This document shows, in pieces, positions 21,996-36,408 of a stretch of DNA of 64,000 nt; position 1 is the first letter of the stretch, and each line of letters starts with the position of its first letter. Under the pieces are notes generated by a model. That model saw only the letters and a program-made list of their open reading frames with translations. It did not search any database and had not been told where the DNA came from. Source of the DNA: Opisthocomus hoazin (Eukaryota > Chordata > Aves > Opisthocomiformes > Opisthocomidae); NCBI RefSeq assembly GCF_030867145.1, contig NC_134415.1, forward strand, positions 65,811,300-65,875,299, given 5' to 3'. Made by a program: the position numbers and the translations under genes.

Positions 21996-24900
21996 GCTGT
22001 GATGGTTGGTGATTTAGGTATGACTCATTTCTGTTAAGAAGAGAAGATCATCTGTGATCCTGAACAACCAATCAGAAGAAAAGTTTTCAAAACTTTTACA
22101 CGATGGTTGAATATTGGAGTTTACTGCAGTAATGCTAGATCAGTTCTGTAGCAAAATGAACGCAGCTTTTCGTACTGGAATCGTATGCAAAGGTGGTTTA
22201 CCTATGGAAGTAAAACTTGAGCATTCGTGCAGTCATGTAAAGAGTGACAAAGCACCAGTAAGTCAAGGCTATCCTTTTTGCTGTAAAACTGAATAACTGA
22301 ATTGAACGAGAATGAGATCATAGCTATTGCAGGCCACCTGGAGTTACCATTGGCAAAGCCAAATGTGGACCTGCTTATCGGACCTGTTTAATCTGGGTTT
22401 GCAGCAATTAGCAGCCATCATGTCAAGCATTAAGAATTTAACTCAGGTGAGTCACATCCGCTTTCTGTTGTGGGATGCAACAGCGCAGTTACTTGTGAGC
22501 CTGGGCAGTCGATGCTGCCTTAGTAGCAGCTGGTGTGGTGGTGCAAGCAGTAGTAATCTTGGGTACATGGTATTTTCTGTATTGGTTTGCAAATTAATGG
22601 TTGCTTCTCAGGAAATTTGAGTGTGAAAATCCAGGAATTTAAGTACTAAATAACTTCTTATGTGCACATGCACAATTATTTTGGTAGAGCAACCAGTGCA
22701 AAGTTTTGTCCTCCTCAATAGGAATGAGGTGTGTATGTCCTCCTCGCCCCTTTACTGATACTCTGGCTACACCGCGCTTACCCTGACAGGCTCAGAAGGC
22801 GAGGGGTAGGTACTTAGTCTGTGAATCTGTGCGCTACTTGATTAGAGGAAAGATTCATATCTCAAATTCTGAAATTAGTTTCAAAATTGAATTTAAGCTG
22901 AATAAAGCAGCCTGAATGAATCTGTATCTGTCTGAACTTAAAGATATTCCGGTTCTAATAAAGGTGCTGTGCCACCAGTTCCAAACGTGTGGTGATCGTG
23001 CACTGTGTGCCCAAATTAAGAAGCCGTATCAGAACCACAACTTGCAGGAAAAACTAGTATACTTCAGTTTCGAGTCTGTTTTCTAAATTAACTTAAATTT
23101 TGTAAGCCTAATGTTCTCATAATTTCAGGTTTTCCAGTTTTTCCTGGATGAGGGCTACACTTTATTTTATCCAAAACTTTTATAATTATCGTCCTTGGGA
23201 ACCGGTGAGAGATGAGGTTTACAAAAGGACAGCCATTCCAAACTTTCTTGTAGCTATCAGTAATATTTGCACTCGAATCAAGCTTTTATATCTGCAACTG
23301 TATACAAGACTGCAACTTTGTTTGTTTCTGCTGGAGATAAACTCCTCATCCTTATTAGCTTCTAACAAGGTCCTTTAAATTTTTTAAAGGATTCGAGGCT
23401 TTTGTGTCACAGGGCAAGATTGCCTAAGCCCGCTCTTAGCAAAGCAGGACACTGATTCCAGCTACATCTTTTGTGAATTCTTGTGACAGAGGTAAGCAAT
23501 AGTGCCATGTGCAGCGTTAGTGACGTACGTCAGGTTCTGATGAAGGGCTGGTTTTTAAGTTTTCGAATACTCCAAACTATAGGGTTGTCTTTAAATCTGA
23601 GAATTTATTTTCTCTGTGAAGTAGATACTTTTATGCAGTGTTTTTGGCGGAGCCCAGGGGATCTTTCAAATTAAGTTTAATCAGGTGTGCGGTGTTTACT
23701 CTCCACTTTCCCTGTGTTGACTGGACTGAATTGATTTGTGTGGCTGAGTGCTGCAGCTGGTACAAAGGATTCAGATTTTTCACTGCTAAATTGCAAGGAG
23801 GGCTGCACGCAGAACTTGTGCTTGCGACTTAGGGATCAATGAGGTCTGACCAAACCCTGGGAGGATTGTCCTACCTGCTTTCAAATCATGTTTGACTTGT
23901 GAAGCCTTAGTGCTAGTGTTAAGTAGAAAAAGCAGCTTAACTGTAGTTTCTTACCTTGCCTTTGATGAAAGTGGTGTTGGTTTTTCTCTCTCTTTCTTTT
24001 AATTTTTGTTTTTTGTTTTTAAAAGTAAGAGCTGGAAATGGATAAGATGTAAGAGGTATGGGAGCAGAGACTGGTATATCTTTGTTTTTCATGAATTTAT
24101 TTGAAATGAAATGTGAATAGGCCTTATATGGTGCAGATGAGTAGGAGAAATTAGAAATTATCTTCTGAATTTAAAAAAAGATTATTTTGAACCTCAGTTG
24201 GTGAAACTGGAATAAAGGGGAAAGTAACAATGAGTATTTAGGACAATGAACATAGACAATAAATCATAATAAATTCATGTGCTAGAGATGGTAAATTTAA
24301 TCTTATGACTGTAGGGAAAGAACGTGCTTTGTTACATGGAAGCCTGTGAGCAATGAAGCAATTGGTAAAGTAGTGCTTACATTGGTTTATTTTAAGAAAT
24401 ACTGGTCATTGTGGTTACTAGACCAATTTTTAAAAGCAAGTGAATAGACAGAGACAAAAAAGGACTAAATGCTGCTGGGCATGCTTGTTTTCTAATGTAT
24501 TAGGATGTTTAACAGGTTAGAGCTATTGTGAATAAATTTCTGAAAACCTCATGGGAGTAATAAATAAAAATAAATAAAAATGTCAGGACTTACTAGGAAA
24601 GAAATAGAGGAAAAACTAGAAAAGTCACTTGCTGTATAAATCTGTGATGTGTCATAGCCTTCTCATTGCATGCATCTCTGCTCATCTAATTTTTAAAAAT
24701 TGAATTTGTGACTTGGTGGAATACACAGGCAAGGGAAAAAAGGATTATCAAGAGCATTCATGGAATTGTTTCCATGCAGATGGAGACTGAATAAATACGG
24801 TCTCTTCAGACAGAAAACAAAGGGAGAGGTGACATAATTTAAAATTGGGAATGGGAAGGAAAGTGATTAAAGAACAGTTACTAACTTTTAATTTTTTGCC

Positions 24901-25119
24901 TTCTAGCTCTTATCTGCAAGCAACTTTAGAAGAAGCTAAAGGAAGAACTTTTCCATACAAAGACATAGTTGAAAGGACTAAAATTCATGAGGGATGGGTT
25001 TGCTGGGACCTCTTATGTGTGGTGGACACATGAAATGACTCAGGAGCTCTGCAGGGAGTTGAATTTCCAGGAGCTCTGGGGATATACCAAATGGCTCTGC
25101 AGTTATTCTATTTCTTTTC

Positions 25120-25195
25120 TCTAATAATGGCTGTCGTTAGTGGTAGAGATAAGATGCTGGACGAGATGGACTCTTTGATCTGACTTCATGCTGAC
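25120..25195 (+). repeat. Possible ancient CR1-type LINE 3' end
   Basis: Contains GGTAGAGATAAGATGCTGGA, CGAGATGGACTCTTTGATCT and GAC, similar to the 'GGATACTGGGCTAGATGGACC, TTTGGTCTGACC' ending of old reptile and bird CR1 families. Short and diverged. Confidence 0.4.
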
Positions 25196-25828
25196 GCTCT
25201 TAAGTCCAAACTGACACAGTTCATTGACAGATGATGTAAATTTTCTAGCCAATTTGCTAGACAAACAAAATTGTAACTGTTTTACAGAAGCTAGCTGCAA
25301 ATGATGGTGATGAACAAGGCTGACTTCTTTAATGCCAGGTGGGAGCAGATTGGCAGCTAGTATAACCTGATTTACAGAAGCATACTGGTTTACGCTGGGT
25401 AAGGACCTGGCATCTGAAATAGCAGAAGACTGTCCATGAGGTTAGTGCCAGGTTGGCTTTGGGATGTGTTTTCTGTGCACTGCTGCGTGGCCACCTGGCT
25501 GGCCTCCTTCCCTTCATCACAGCGGAGCTCCGGGAGCTCTCCTGTCGGGATGCTTTACTCTGGCAGTAGCTCTGAGTCTTCAGTTTATGAGTCACCTTCA
25601 AAGTGAAGCCAGAGAATTCAGTGTTTAAGCTCTTGTTATTCGAAGCATGAATTCAGCAACCTGGAATTGAGGCCTGTAGAGAAGAATCAGGAGTAGGAGG
25701 AGCGGATCCGCTTATGAGTGTATCTGAGAGGACCTCCCTAGGATGTGCTGATACCTCATGGGTTCCAGTGAGATGGAGCTCATTTTAGCTTGATTTCCTC
25801 TTGGTGACCAGGCTCTGTAATGGTGGGG

Positions 25829-25850
25829 ATATCCCTAGGATATCCCTAGG
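25829..25850 (+). repeat. 11-bp exact tandem duplication
   Basis: ATATCCCTAGG occurs twice in tandem. Probably replication slippage; no function is suggested. Confidence 0.8.
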
Positions 25851-27152
25851 GATGCTTTAGCACACGCTTTCCACAGCCCAGTTTCTGACAACTGTGTTTT
25901 TGTGGTTAAAGTGGTGCTTGTGGATAAGTTGGAGGTGGATAAAACTGTTGAAAAATTATTTCTGTTGATATAGCTCTTTTTAGTAAAGGATACAAACTAA
26001 TCATGGTTCTTTGAATGGCAGTAAATCTCTGGATATTTTGCCCCCGGGCAGTTTTCTGCCAGTGGGACAGGGGTTGTTTGTTTTAAAAAGTTCTTATCAG
26101 TAACTTAATGCCTTTGCCCTTCAGTAATTACCTTTGACTTGTGGAAGAAAGTTTGGTTAATAGGGAGTACTCCTGAAGGCAACATTCTTCATTACGCCTT
26201 CTAGAGTTTAACTGTCCTGTAACTCAGACACATGAGGAAGGTTTTGTAGAAGGTGGTGCCCCTAGGAACTTCTTTTGGTTGGGATATGTCTGTAGGGGTA
26301 TCATGCAACCCTTAATTTGTGCAAAAATACTGTAAGTACATCACGGACATCTAGAATGGGCTGGAGTAAAAGGAGCACTTTATGTGGGACATCCTGTTTT
26401 ACTCTTGTGCAATTTACTTTCTGTGCTGAAACAAATCACAGTGCGGTTGAGCATGGTCTGAGCAATTTTTCCATGTTGTCTTCTGATTTCACAGAAATTT
26501 GAAAAGGGAGTTCTCTACCTGTTTTCACCGCTCTGATCTAGAGATGAGCATTTTCTTGTAAAGAGTGGATAAAATGAGGTTTTAGCTCCTGGAGGTGTGT
26601 GTTTGTCTGCTGCTTTATTGTGAATATTGATGCCTGTATTTCATGAAAGCTCCTCCAATATATAATCAAAATGTACTAGATCAGACCTGTGTACACAGAC
26701 TGTTTGGAATAACTGCAGTGTAGATACTGGCATAAAAGCATTCCTATTTTATTTGATTTAAGCATCATTAAATTGTTGTGAATGCATTTAAACATGAAGA
26801 AATCTGACAAAGTTAGCATCCTAATTGCGTGAAGTCAGAAGCAGCAGTGCGGTAGGGTTTTTGCTAAATGAGAATAGTGTGTTTTGCAAATACAAAAAGG
26901 GCAATGCAAATCAGAAGAATATAGGGTTGGCAGGGAGTCCATGGAATCTCTAATCCACCTTGAACTCCAAGGATGGATCAGGTATTGATGCCCCCATGTC
27001 ACCGTGAGGAATCCGATCTGTTACCGGAATTTCCCATAGCAAGGAGTCTTCAACCACCACTAAACTGTAAGTGGCCACACTTGTCTTTAGCTATAGACTG
27101 TTTTTCCCCAAAATCTGTTCTAAATATCCTTTCCTTTGGAAGCAAATATGTT

Positions 27153-27504
27153 CTGAGACCTTATGGCGGCCCTTCAGTACTTAAAGGGGGCTTATGAGAA
27201 AGATGGGCACAAACATTTTAGCAGGGCCTGTAGTGATAGGACAAGAGGTAATGGTTTTAAACTAAAAGAGGGTAGATTCAGGCTGGATGTAAGGAAGAAG
27301 TTTTTTACAATGAGGGTGGTGAAACACTGGACCAGGTTGCCCAGAGAGGTGATAGATGCCTCATGCCTGGAAACATTCAAGCTCAGGTTGGATGGGGCTC
27401 TGGGCAACCTGGTCTAGTTGAGGATGTCCTTGCTAAATGCAGGGGAGTTGGACTAGATGACCTCTAAAGGTCCCTTTCAACTCAAACAATTCTGTGATTC
27501 TATG
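27153..27504 (+). mobile_element. CR1 LINE 3' end, truncated copy
   Basis: About 350 bp of CR1 in the same orientation as MAP3K5. It encodes the terminal part of the reverse-transcriptase ORF in one open frame (27163-27417), including GNGFKLKEGRFRLDVRKKFF and MRVVKHWTRLPREV, ending LDGALGNLV then stop. The CR1 3' UTR (GTTGGACTAGATGACCTC) follows, with a final TTCTGTGATTCTATG. The long open frame in a dead fragment suggests a fairly young insertion. Confidence 0.95.
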
Positions 27505-29445
27505 TTTTAATTGAAAGTAAGTTTTGATTTAGTCCTATTGTTCTTTTATTGTTCACAAACACAGGAAAATTTAATTGCTCTTCTGCTTGGCAACAGTGTT
27601 TTATGTAATGAGGGGTTGTCATGAGACATGTCCAGCAATAATTTTTTTTTCCCTCATAGATGAAATGACTCTAGTGTGTTTGGTCATTCCTCCTTAATCA
27701 TATGTCTTTAAATCTCTTAGCATTCTCATGTTTTGTTCCTTTCTTCTGGATACTTTGCCAGTTTGACTTTCTTCCTTCAATTGTGCCCCAGATTGTGCAC
27801 ATCATCTGATGCCTCAAGAGTGCCAGATAGAGGTTGATAATGGTGTCTTGTGTTTTTTGTGTGAAGCTCCCCTTCACACAGTACAGAATGTGGTGGGGTT
27901 TTTTAGCAGTAGCCTACAGTGCTGGCTCATTCATTCTGTGACTGCTAGTATGTGCAAAATATTTTTTTCATTCTTCTTTCCTGTATGCTGTCTAGACAGT
28001 TTTACATTTTGTTTCAGCACCCTAAGCATAGGGAATAATAATACTCACGTTTACTGAATGTTGTTACTCTTGGTTCAGGACAAGTTCCCCTCTTGTCCTT
28101 CGGGGTCCTTCACAAATGGGTGCCATGGACAAATTCTAGTCATATTGTCACACAAGTCAGGAATGCAAGTATGACTTTGCACAGTTCCTTGTGATACTGT
28201 GCTGTAGATTGACAGTGAATTATGACTCTCATCCTATAAGGAAAAATTGTGTGTATTTTGCAGAACTTGGAATTTATCTTAAAATATTCCAGAGCAAACT
28301 GTAAAAAGTAAGAGTGAGCAGTTTAAATTCCTGGATCCAGCCTTAAGTTTAAGCAACACAGTACATTGTCAGCCTAATAGTTATGGTCAGATACTTTAGA
28401 TGAGACTTCTTGTGTCAGTCTTTTAGCAGAATATAAATTATTATGATTATTTTGCAGCAGAGCTACTAAGAACGTACTCTTTTCTGGATCAAGCCTAATA
28501 AATAAAGATTTGTCTGCTTTTTAAGAGACAGTGGTGTTTTCTGTCAGAAAACATGGCATGTGAGACTCCTGAGCCCTTGGGCACTCAGTTTTCTCAGTGT
28601 GTTTCTGTTCCTAGGAAAACATTGGACACAGCAGTAAAAATGCTACTATAGAGACTTTTGTGGAGAGGGTATTGAGAACCAGGGATGGTAGATGCATTTT
28701 GTACCTCTGATTATGGTGAAACTTGGGGCATGAAATTCTCAAATACTGTCTTATTTATGAGAGATTTATTGCTTCTTAGGATAGAAATATTTTCTTGACT
28801 AAGTGAAGACATTTAATAAATGTGATTGTTTACATCTCTTTCAATACTTCTGCTTCCAAATTTTCAGAAGCCTGGGAAGATCCCCATTTTGTACAGGCAT
28901 TCCAGCAGCTGTTCATCATGTTCTTGAAATACTGTGTATTTGTTTTTCAGTCTCTGCTGCTCATGAATCTTCTGTTTAAGCCATTTTTGGTATAACTGGA
29001 TTGGGAAATGCTAACGCCCATGACTTGAAATTAATGTAGTAAGAAGAAATTCTTCAGATTAGAAGCATCTCTGTTTTTTTGTGTGTGTTTGTTTTTTTCC
29101 AACAGCTTAATAAGCGTGGCTCTGGCCTTCTTCAGAGCGCGGTCTACACGCTCTGCCTCAGTCTGTCTTAGCCTTTTCTTTTGGCTTTGTGCAGATCTCA
29201 TTTCTACTAGAACCTGTGTAAAAACGAGCAAGCTTCTTAACAAGAAATTTAAAGGAGTAACTAAAAAGAGGAAAAGCTTTCAGACAGCATGAAGACATCT
29301 TAAAGAAAATTGCTCCAGAAAATGCATGCTGCTTATTAATATTTCTTTTAAAGTAACCCACAGAAGGTAGCATTGCCAAGAGGATGGAGGAATGGAATGA
29401 TGCCCTTTGAAAGAAGAACTTTTTGTCTAGATGAGGTATCAAGTT

Positions 29446-29460
29446 AAAAAAAAAAAAAAA
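29446..29460 (+). repeat. A15 homopolymer
   Basis: Fifteen consecutive A in intron 1, with no recognised retroposon in front of it. Confidence 0.85.
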
Positions 29461-31789
29461 CAAACTATGGCAAAATAAATGTAAGCCTTAGTAAGACAGT
29501 TTCCAAAAGAGTTTGAGCAATACTTGCTGAAGACAGACTACTAAAAAAGGCATTCTTGAATGCTTAACCAACAGGGAGCAAGGTAGGGATCCTATGCAGT
29601 CAAGATGGAAAAGGAGGGCTTGAGAAAGATGCAGGTTCTCAAGGCGCTTAGACTGAAACTATTTTGGCGGGATACCATACTGAAGACTCTTTGAGAGACA
29701 GAAGGACTGGAGATGACATCTTTACTCCCTTCAGCTGAATGGGTTCTTAAAGGAATGGAACAGAAGATGAGTTTTGCAATGAAGCTAGGTTGCCAGTAGA
29801 TACCAGGCAAACGCGCAAGTAAAGGACAGCTGAAGTACAGTGATAGTGAATGCCAAGTAACATGTATGAAGAAAAGCAGCTCTGATTATTCATGCTGTTA
29901 AGTGCTATATTAGTTGTTGCTATTCAGCTCTCTAGTTAGATCAAGAATTTTCTGAAAATGTCTCTGGATTGCTGACTGAGAAAGGTCAGTCTTTATTTGC
30001 CCCCTTTTTACAATCTCTGCAGCACTAGCTGATGGCTTCTGGCAGAGAGAAGGTACTGAGGTAAATGGAGCTTTGAGCTGACCTGTCTAGCTACTGTGAT
30101 GAAACCCAGATTTAGTTTTTGAAGCTTGGAAGTGGATCTGCCTGGAAATAAAAAGAACTTCTGATCAACTTCCCTCCTGCCCATCCTGTCCTTGAGGTGG
30201 ATTGCTGTGTCCTGCCTTGGTTTTAATGAACTCTGCGCCTTTGGAGCTGCAGCAAACTCTCTATACAGTTCTTTTAGACTTTAGGAAATCTTTCCTTCAC
30301 CTCTGAGGCCTGCCTGTTTGCATTTTGTAGGACTCTCCTTTCTTCTCTGATCTCTTCTGTTGGCATGCCTGTGGTCCCAGAAGTAGTTTAGTCTCATCTC
30401 ATGTCTTAAAGGCATGTAAATTGAAAACATAAACCAAAATAATCACACAGATGCTATTACATCTCTTATTTATTTGTTTGGGGTTTTTTGTCTTCTTAAA
30501 ATCATGTCCAGGCCAAAGGAGAGTTTGGTCTTCATTGAAAAAAAATTTTCAGTGATGTAGATCCTCTGGACAAAACTTCGGAATGGAGAAAGTACTGAGT
30601 TGCTGCAGCTCTCCTTGTTTTCATTGACTTTTTCTGTTCTTGTGTTTGTAGGTTCTTTAAAAACATGTTAACATTTGGTAGAGGTTCTAACACTTACTAG
30701 CCCTTCAATGTGCTCAAGCCTTCAGCTGAGCCTCATCTGTTATCTCTTTGTGGTCAGAGTATTTTTTTCGGATGCAAAGTTTGGAGTTGAGATAATATTT
30801 AGTATTTGGTGTTCTTGGCACTGGGGAGCCTTTTTCACTGGGACTGATACAGATGCCGTGAGCCTGAATGTATTGAGGTTATTTTTAAATAAATGGCTCT
30901 TTGTTTGCTTGTCATCTTTTATTCTTGCCTAATCCTGAGTTCCTCCCACATGCAACAAGCTGAGAGTGGGTTTTTTCAGTTGTTGGGGGTTGGAATCATG
31001 TGACAACATAGGAATCTGTTGTCTTGGGCCAAGAGAGAGTGGATTTTTTGAATCTTAAGCTTTGATCTTTTTTTTTTTTCTTCAGCAGAAAGCCTTTCTG
31101 TATTGTTCCAGTTGTCTTCAGATCATTGATATGGTCATTCAGATTTTGCCATGTAGTTTGCTGTGTTAATTCCTACACACTCCCCTTTTGTGTTTGTCAT
31201 CTACATTTCCCTCCCTCTCATTCCTTTTCTAACACCTGTATGAACTTTCTCTGTGTTGTCAGCTTCTGCTGTTTTATCTCAGTAAGTACTCTCTGCTTTT
31301 TTTTTTTCTTCTCCCCCCCCTGCTCCCATCAGCCTTGGATTACAGAAGCAAGAGGTTCTTTTCCCTGCACATCCTTGAAGCGTAGCGCAGTCAACAAGGT
31401 GGGGGTTTCACTCGGAGGCTCGCAGTCCAGAGTACTGTGGGATCAGTTGTGTTTTCCCCTCTTCCTTGTCTGGATGGTTCTGCTTGGTGTATTCTTGCAC
31501 TTGCTTTTATGAGAACGACCTGAGCCAGTTAGCTACAAGACTTGGCAGGAATCGATTCACGCAGGTTTTTCTAAGCACCTTGGTGCATTGTGGGAGAGAG
31601 CGCAAGTTTTGCAGTACTTGTGTCTGACAGCAGAGCGAACACCACCAATCAGTTAAACATTTGGGGAGCTTTCCTTGTTGTTTCTGGTTTAAATTTATAC
31701 AGGCACAGATTATATTTACTCTTGTGCCACACTGTCATCCTTTAGCTTCAGTAGTTCTTTCTTAGCTTATCTATCCAGAAATCGGCTAT

Positions 31790-31925
31790 CTATGTTTTAA
31801 ATAGATAAATTTATTTTTAATATTAATAATTTTAAATGTAAATCTATTTAAATAGATAAATTATATTAAATTACAAATAAATAAATAGATTTTAAAATAA
31901 AAAACTATCAATGTTTTTAAAAAGA
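31790..31925. repeat. AT-rich low-complexity tract
   Basis: Nearly pure A/T sequence containing two copies of TTTAAATAGATAAATT about 53 bp apart plus further AAATAAAT-type units, suggesting local duplication in a simple-sequence block. Confidence 0.75.
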
Positions 31926-34900
31926 TGAGAGATTGATTTTGAATGATTAGCCAATTTGGTTTTGGTATTGAGCAGGTTCCCAGAGATCTAAATGGAGTCA
32001 CATACAGAGTTTGTCAGTATGGGTATAAATGCTGAATTTGTATCTGTAATGAGGTGGGTTGGGGAGTGTGTGTGTTTGGTTTTCTGTATTGCGCCTCAAG
32101 GAGCTCTTCCACCTGTGATGATGTTGTATCTAGGGTTGCTGAACAAGTGGATGTTGCATCCATGTCTGTCTGGAGGATAAAATTTCCTTGCTCCCTGGAA
32201 CAATACATGAATCAGTTTTGAACAGAAGTAGGGAGGTATCCTGCTGCATCCCTGCAGATACAGCGGTGTCTGGTGCTTTCTTTGTATAGGACCTAGTGAT
32301 TGTGTAGATGGAAAGTGAGATCATCTAACTTACTCTGGAGGCAACTGATCCTGCGCACTCACCCCACCCCTCCAAGCCAACAGGGAGACTTACTCCGTTG
32401 TCTCACTGGGTATGAACCACGCTAGATCTGATACAGATGTGTAGGGGAGGGTCTGGACCACCCTTAACAGTAACAGCTAGCTGTTAGAAGAGTTTATATG
32501 AAATGAAATCGTGCTTTTTGCTTGTTAGTTTAGGTGTAGGAGTTCACTCTTAAATTCAAGAGAAGTTCAACTCAGTTTAACTATTCAGGGAGCAGTGGAC
32601 TTAGTGCCCTCAGTCTGAGAGCAACATGGTACTGTTGTACTTGCTGGGTTTTGGTTAAATATTAGGTGCCCTAGTTATTTCCGTCTCTCTGCTATACAAC
32701 ATCCAGAAAGGAACACCCACCAGACTGCTGGGCATGCATTGCATCTGCTGGGAATGTGTGCTCAGAAATTCCACTTTGAGTAGGCTGCAGGATTGGCTCT
32801 AGTTTGTACATGAGTGATACAGGGTCTCTGCTTCCACTTCATAAAAGTGACACTACTTGAGGCAGGATTACTGTAAGGATCCTGAACCATGATGATTTAT
32901 GCTAGATAAGAACTAGCACATGTCCGCCACATGTCTCTGTTTTACTGCCCTTGTGCATACTGTACATCAACTGGAGCTTCTGCAAATACTGTGCTTTTCC
33001 TCTAAGATGTGGCATATTTGATTCACCTCTGTGGTCGTTACTCACTTTCCCTTCCCCGTATCCAAGCCTTAGGCACTTTTATAAAAGTTCCTTCTCTGGC
33101 TAGCCTCTCCTAACAGACTGGCTCGGCTGGATGGGTTTCCTGGGAGGGCCATCATTCCCCTGCGTTTAGGTGGTCTCGCTCCAGTGGCTCCCATCCATCG
33201 TTTCCGGCCTTGGAGACGTGTGAGAAGCTCTTGGCAGGAAATGTCTGATTCCAGTGGTGCTGACAGGTTGGTGACACTGTGGTTTGCACAGTTGAACCAG
33301 AAATACCAAGCTGTACTGACGTGGTGCTGGGATTTCCAAAGCAGGTTTCCTACCTCATGCAGGCAGTCGCTAGGTAAAGAGGAAGATATCCGTGCCATGC
33401 ATAGAGAACCGCGAAGAAGTTGATGAGGGGGATGTTTGATTGTTTCTGAAAGCGTACCCATAGTAAATGTCATCATGGCTTGTTGAAACCCTTGTTATAA
33501 TGCTGAATGGAGAGCTGCTGCTGCAGTATGAAAAAAGTTTAGTGTTCAGACTTGCACTGGAATAAATTTTGTTGCAAGCCCTTTTCTTCCTGTATCTCTG
33601 CCAGGAGAATATCCTGTTGTGACTTTTAACCCCCAAGTGGAAAAGAACCCTAAATATTGGTCTGTCTCAGAAGTTGCTGTTATCCGCTTTCCTTTTGCCC
33701 TGATAGATTGTGGGACAATGAATGTAAGGTAATGGCCACGTGTTTAGTACCAATTAATCAGAAGACAATAGCAAACATACACATTCATTAGTTTTATAGC
33801 TGCTCTGTTTGTATTCATTATTTTTCCTGGCAGCACACTAGTAAGCAGGTAGTATCAAAAAGTAGAGTGTACATGTATGATATCTCAGAGCACTTGTTTA
33901 AACATTCTTCTTTGCCCTGTTACATTTTAAACAATGAATAGGAGGTGAACTTTGACCACTGCGTTTTATTTGTCGCTTTGCTGGTGACTAAAGGCATCGG
34001 TAATAGCCAAAAGCAAAGGGCTTTATATCCACTAATGGACATCTACCCTGCTTGACCATATTATTGTCTATAATCTGAAGTTTTTACCATTTCTAATCTT
34101 AAGTTTTTACTGTTTTTTGAGAAAGGTTAGTTAGTAGAGATTTTATATGTGAAGTTCTCAGTCTTTGCACAGATAGCTTAAAAAGAGCTAAGTGGATTTA
34201 CACTGCAGGTGAAAATTCTTGGTAACACAGCTGTAAAATGCCAGGCTTCAGAGATGTGTCCTTTTCCACTGCAGCTCCGGCAAGAAGGGTCGACTGCCTC
34301 CAGTTCCATCACATGAATCTGTTTCCCAGGATAAGAAACTGATTCCCAGTGTAGTGGTATTTTGTTCCCTTGAAGGGGTTGATGGTGTGTTTCAAGCTGT
34401 TTTTGGTATAGGAGTTAATTAGCGTAATAACATAGAGTGTGCCTGCTCTGTGATTGATGTCATGTCTGCAGCTCAGTGTGTGCTTATCTAAGCTAGTTGG
34501 TAGGTGGGCGGCTTGGTTGCTGTCAGCAGGCAGGTAGAGCTTGGGGTGGTTTGGGAAATGGACACCGTGAACTTACTGAGCCCCTGCTGCTGCATTTCCA
34601 CTGCTTCTGCTACCTAGGCCAGAGCTCAGCTCTAGTCTTGTGCTTATGTTACGCTTCAGTCACTTCTGTGCAGGCAGGCCAGTTTAAGGAGATGGGAGAG
34701 AAGGTTATGGCTAGACTTGCTTTGTTGTTCGTAAGCTAGCAAGGCACAATAGTTTACTGTAAGACTTATTATAAGACTTTTTAGCCTTAATGTCAGAGAT
34801 GACTAGCAAAGTTGAAGACCGTACTATCCCTGAGTGTTTTTTAAATAGCATCAGCGATCTGTAACCAGGTCCACTTTCATGAAGGAGAGAAAACAAAATT

Positions 34901-36386
34901 TAATCTTATGCCCAAAACCAAAGTAAGGAATAAAATTTATTCTTTCCTGCAACCTGTGGGGTTGCAAGAATTGCAGCTATCCCACTTCCCTGTCTCTTGC
35001 TCCTGTTTTGCACAGTGTGCTTCCACACCCACCCTGCTCGTTAGTCTGTTGGAGCCCGAACAGACTTTCTTTGCTGCAACGTAGGTGACGTGCAAGAGTA
35101 TTTGCAGTGAGTTGTCAGTCCATGGTTTTCAGAGTGCTGCACCCTGAGGGCTTAGGTGTTGAGAGGGCTCTACCCTGGTTCCTGTGCTTGGTCAGTTATT
35201 GTTTTACTTGCCTTGAAACTGAAACTGCAAATCCTTTGATAATGGGGTTCTATTCCAGTGTAAGTGTAGAGATAATTCTGCCACCTTTTAAGGAAATACT
35301 GTTTTGCCACTTGTGAAATTGTGTTTTCCAGTGAATGGAAAATATATCTTTATTTGCAGCAGGCTGTTAGATTAATTTCATCTGAGGGAAATGAGGGTCA
35401 GAGCCTGATGGATGGGTTTCTGACAGTTTATGTATTGATGACCAAACAGTTTTTTTGGGTTTAGCTAAATTCTGGCTCTTATACTTGCTTGAGTTTGGAT
35501 TTGTCTTGAAAACCATCAGTCTTGCTTAGCTTTGTTAAACTTCTAATCATACTTTATGTAACTGAATATAGTATTTAGCTGCTTTATGGTGCACTTGATA
35601 ATACATTTCAGGTGCTTTATAGGAATCATTACCACTACTCTTTTCTTTTATGAGCTTCCATTTTCTGCTTTGTATTTAACTTCTGAAGTTCTGACCAGTG
35701 CTCCATACGCTGATCCCTGCTTTGGTCAGAGGAGCTTCTCTCCTGATGTGAAAGAAGATAGTCAGAAATGGGTCTGCCAGAAGAGCTGGTTTAGGGTATA
35801 GGGGTTTTTTAGATAGACATCTGGTCCCGAAAATGCACGTACTTTTTGTGGCTTGTTGGAACTGCAGGTAAGGACTGGGCTGTTCCCCTTGGAAACTGTG
35901 ATACCGGCCCTGAGGGCCAGCCCGGGCTTTAGAAATCTGATCTCTGTGTCATGAAGGACAGCTTCATCTTAAAATATATACCTGCTGGAGCAAGATGAAA
36001 AATTTCACAGAAGTTGGACCTATCCTAAAGAGAGTACTGCCTTTATCAAATGAGATTATACAGTAGATGTGGATTTCACAGAAGTCTTAAAATGTAAAGA
36101 GATCCCCGCTAGTTACGTAAGAAATAGAAGTACCACGACAGAGTTTATACCAGTATCGTAGTGTAATTTTTATTACTAATGTTTCCTTATTCATGTGATC
36201 CTTCCCTCCTCTGTTTAAGTAACTCAAGGCTTTTGTTTTTTTGTATTGCTATTATAGGGATAGGACAGGACACAAGAACATTTCTTACAGTGTGGCCCTG
36301 AGTCAGATCTGTTCCAACAATTATGTTAAATGGATTTAGCCAGCTGATTTTGCCGGTAATACAAACACACAACACAAAACCATATC

Positions 36387-36408
36387 ATATATATATATAT
36401 ATATATAT
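36387..36408. repeat. (AT)11 microsatellite
   Basis: Eleven uninterrupted AT units followed by GTATATTTT; probably variable in length between individuals. Confidence 0.9.

Noticed and set aside
26918..26985. ATAGGGTTGGCAGGGAG looked like the start of a minus-strand CR1 tail
   Set aside because: The match fades after about 20 bases and the following sequence does not follow CR1.
33069..33476. 135-codon minus-strand open frame in intron 1
   Set aside because: No recognisable domain and no splice signals; treated as chance.
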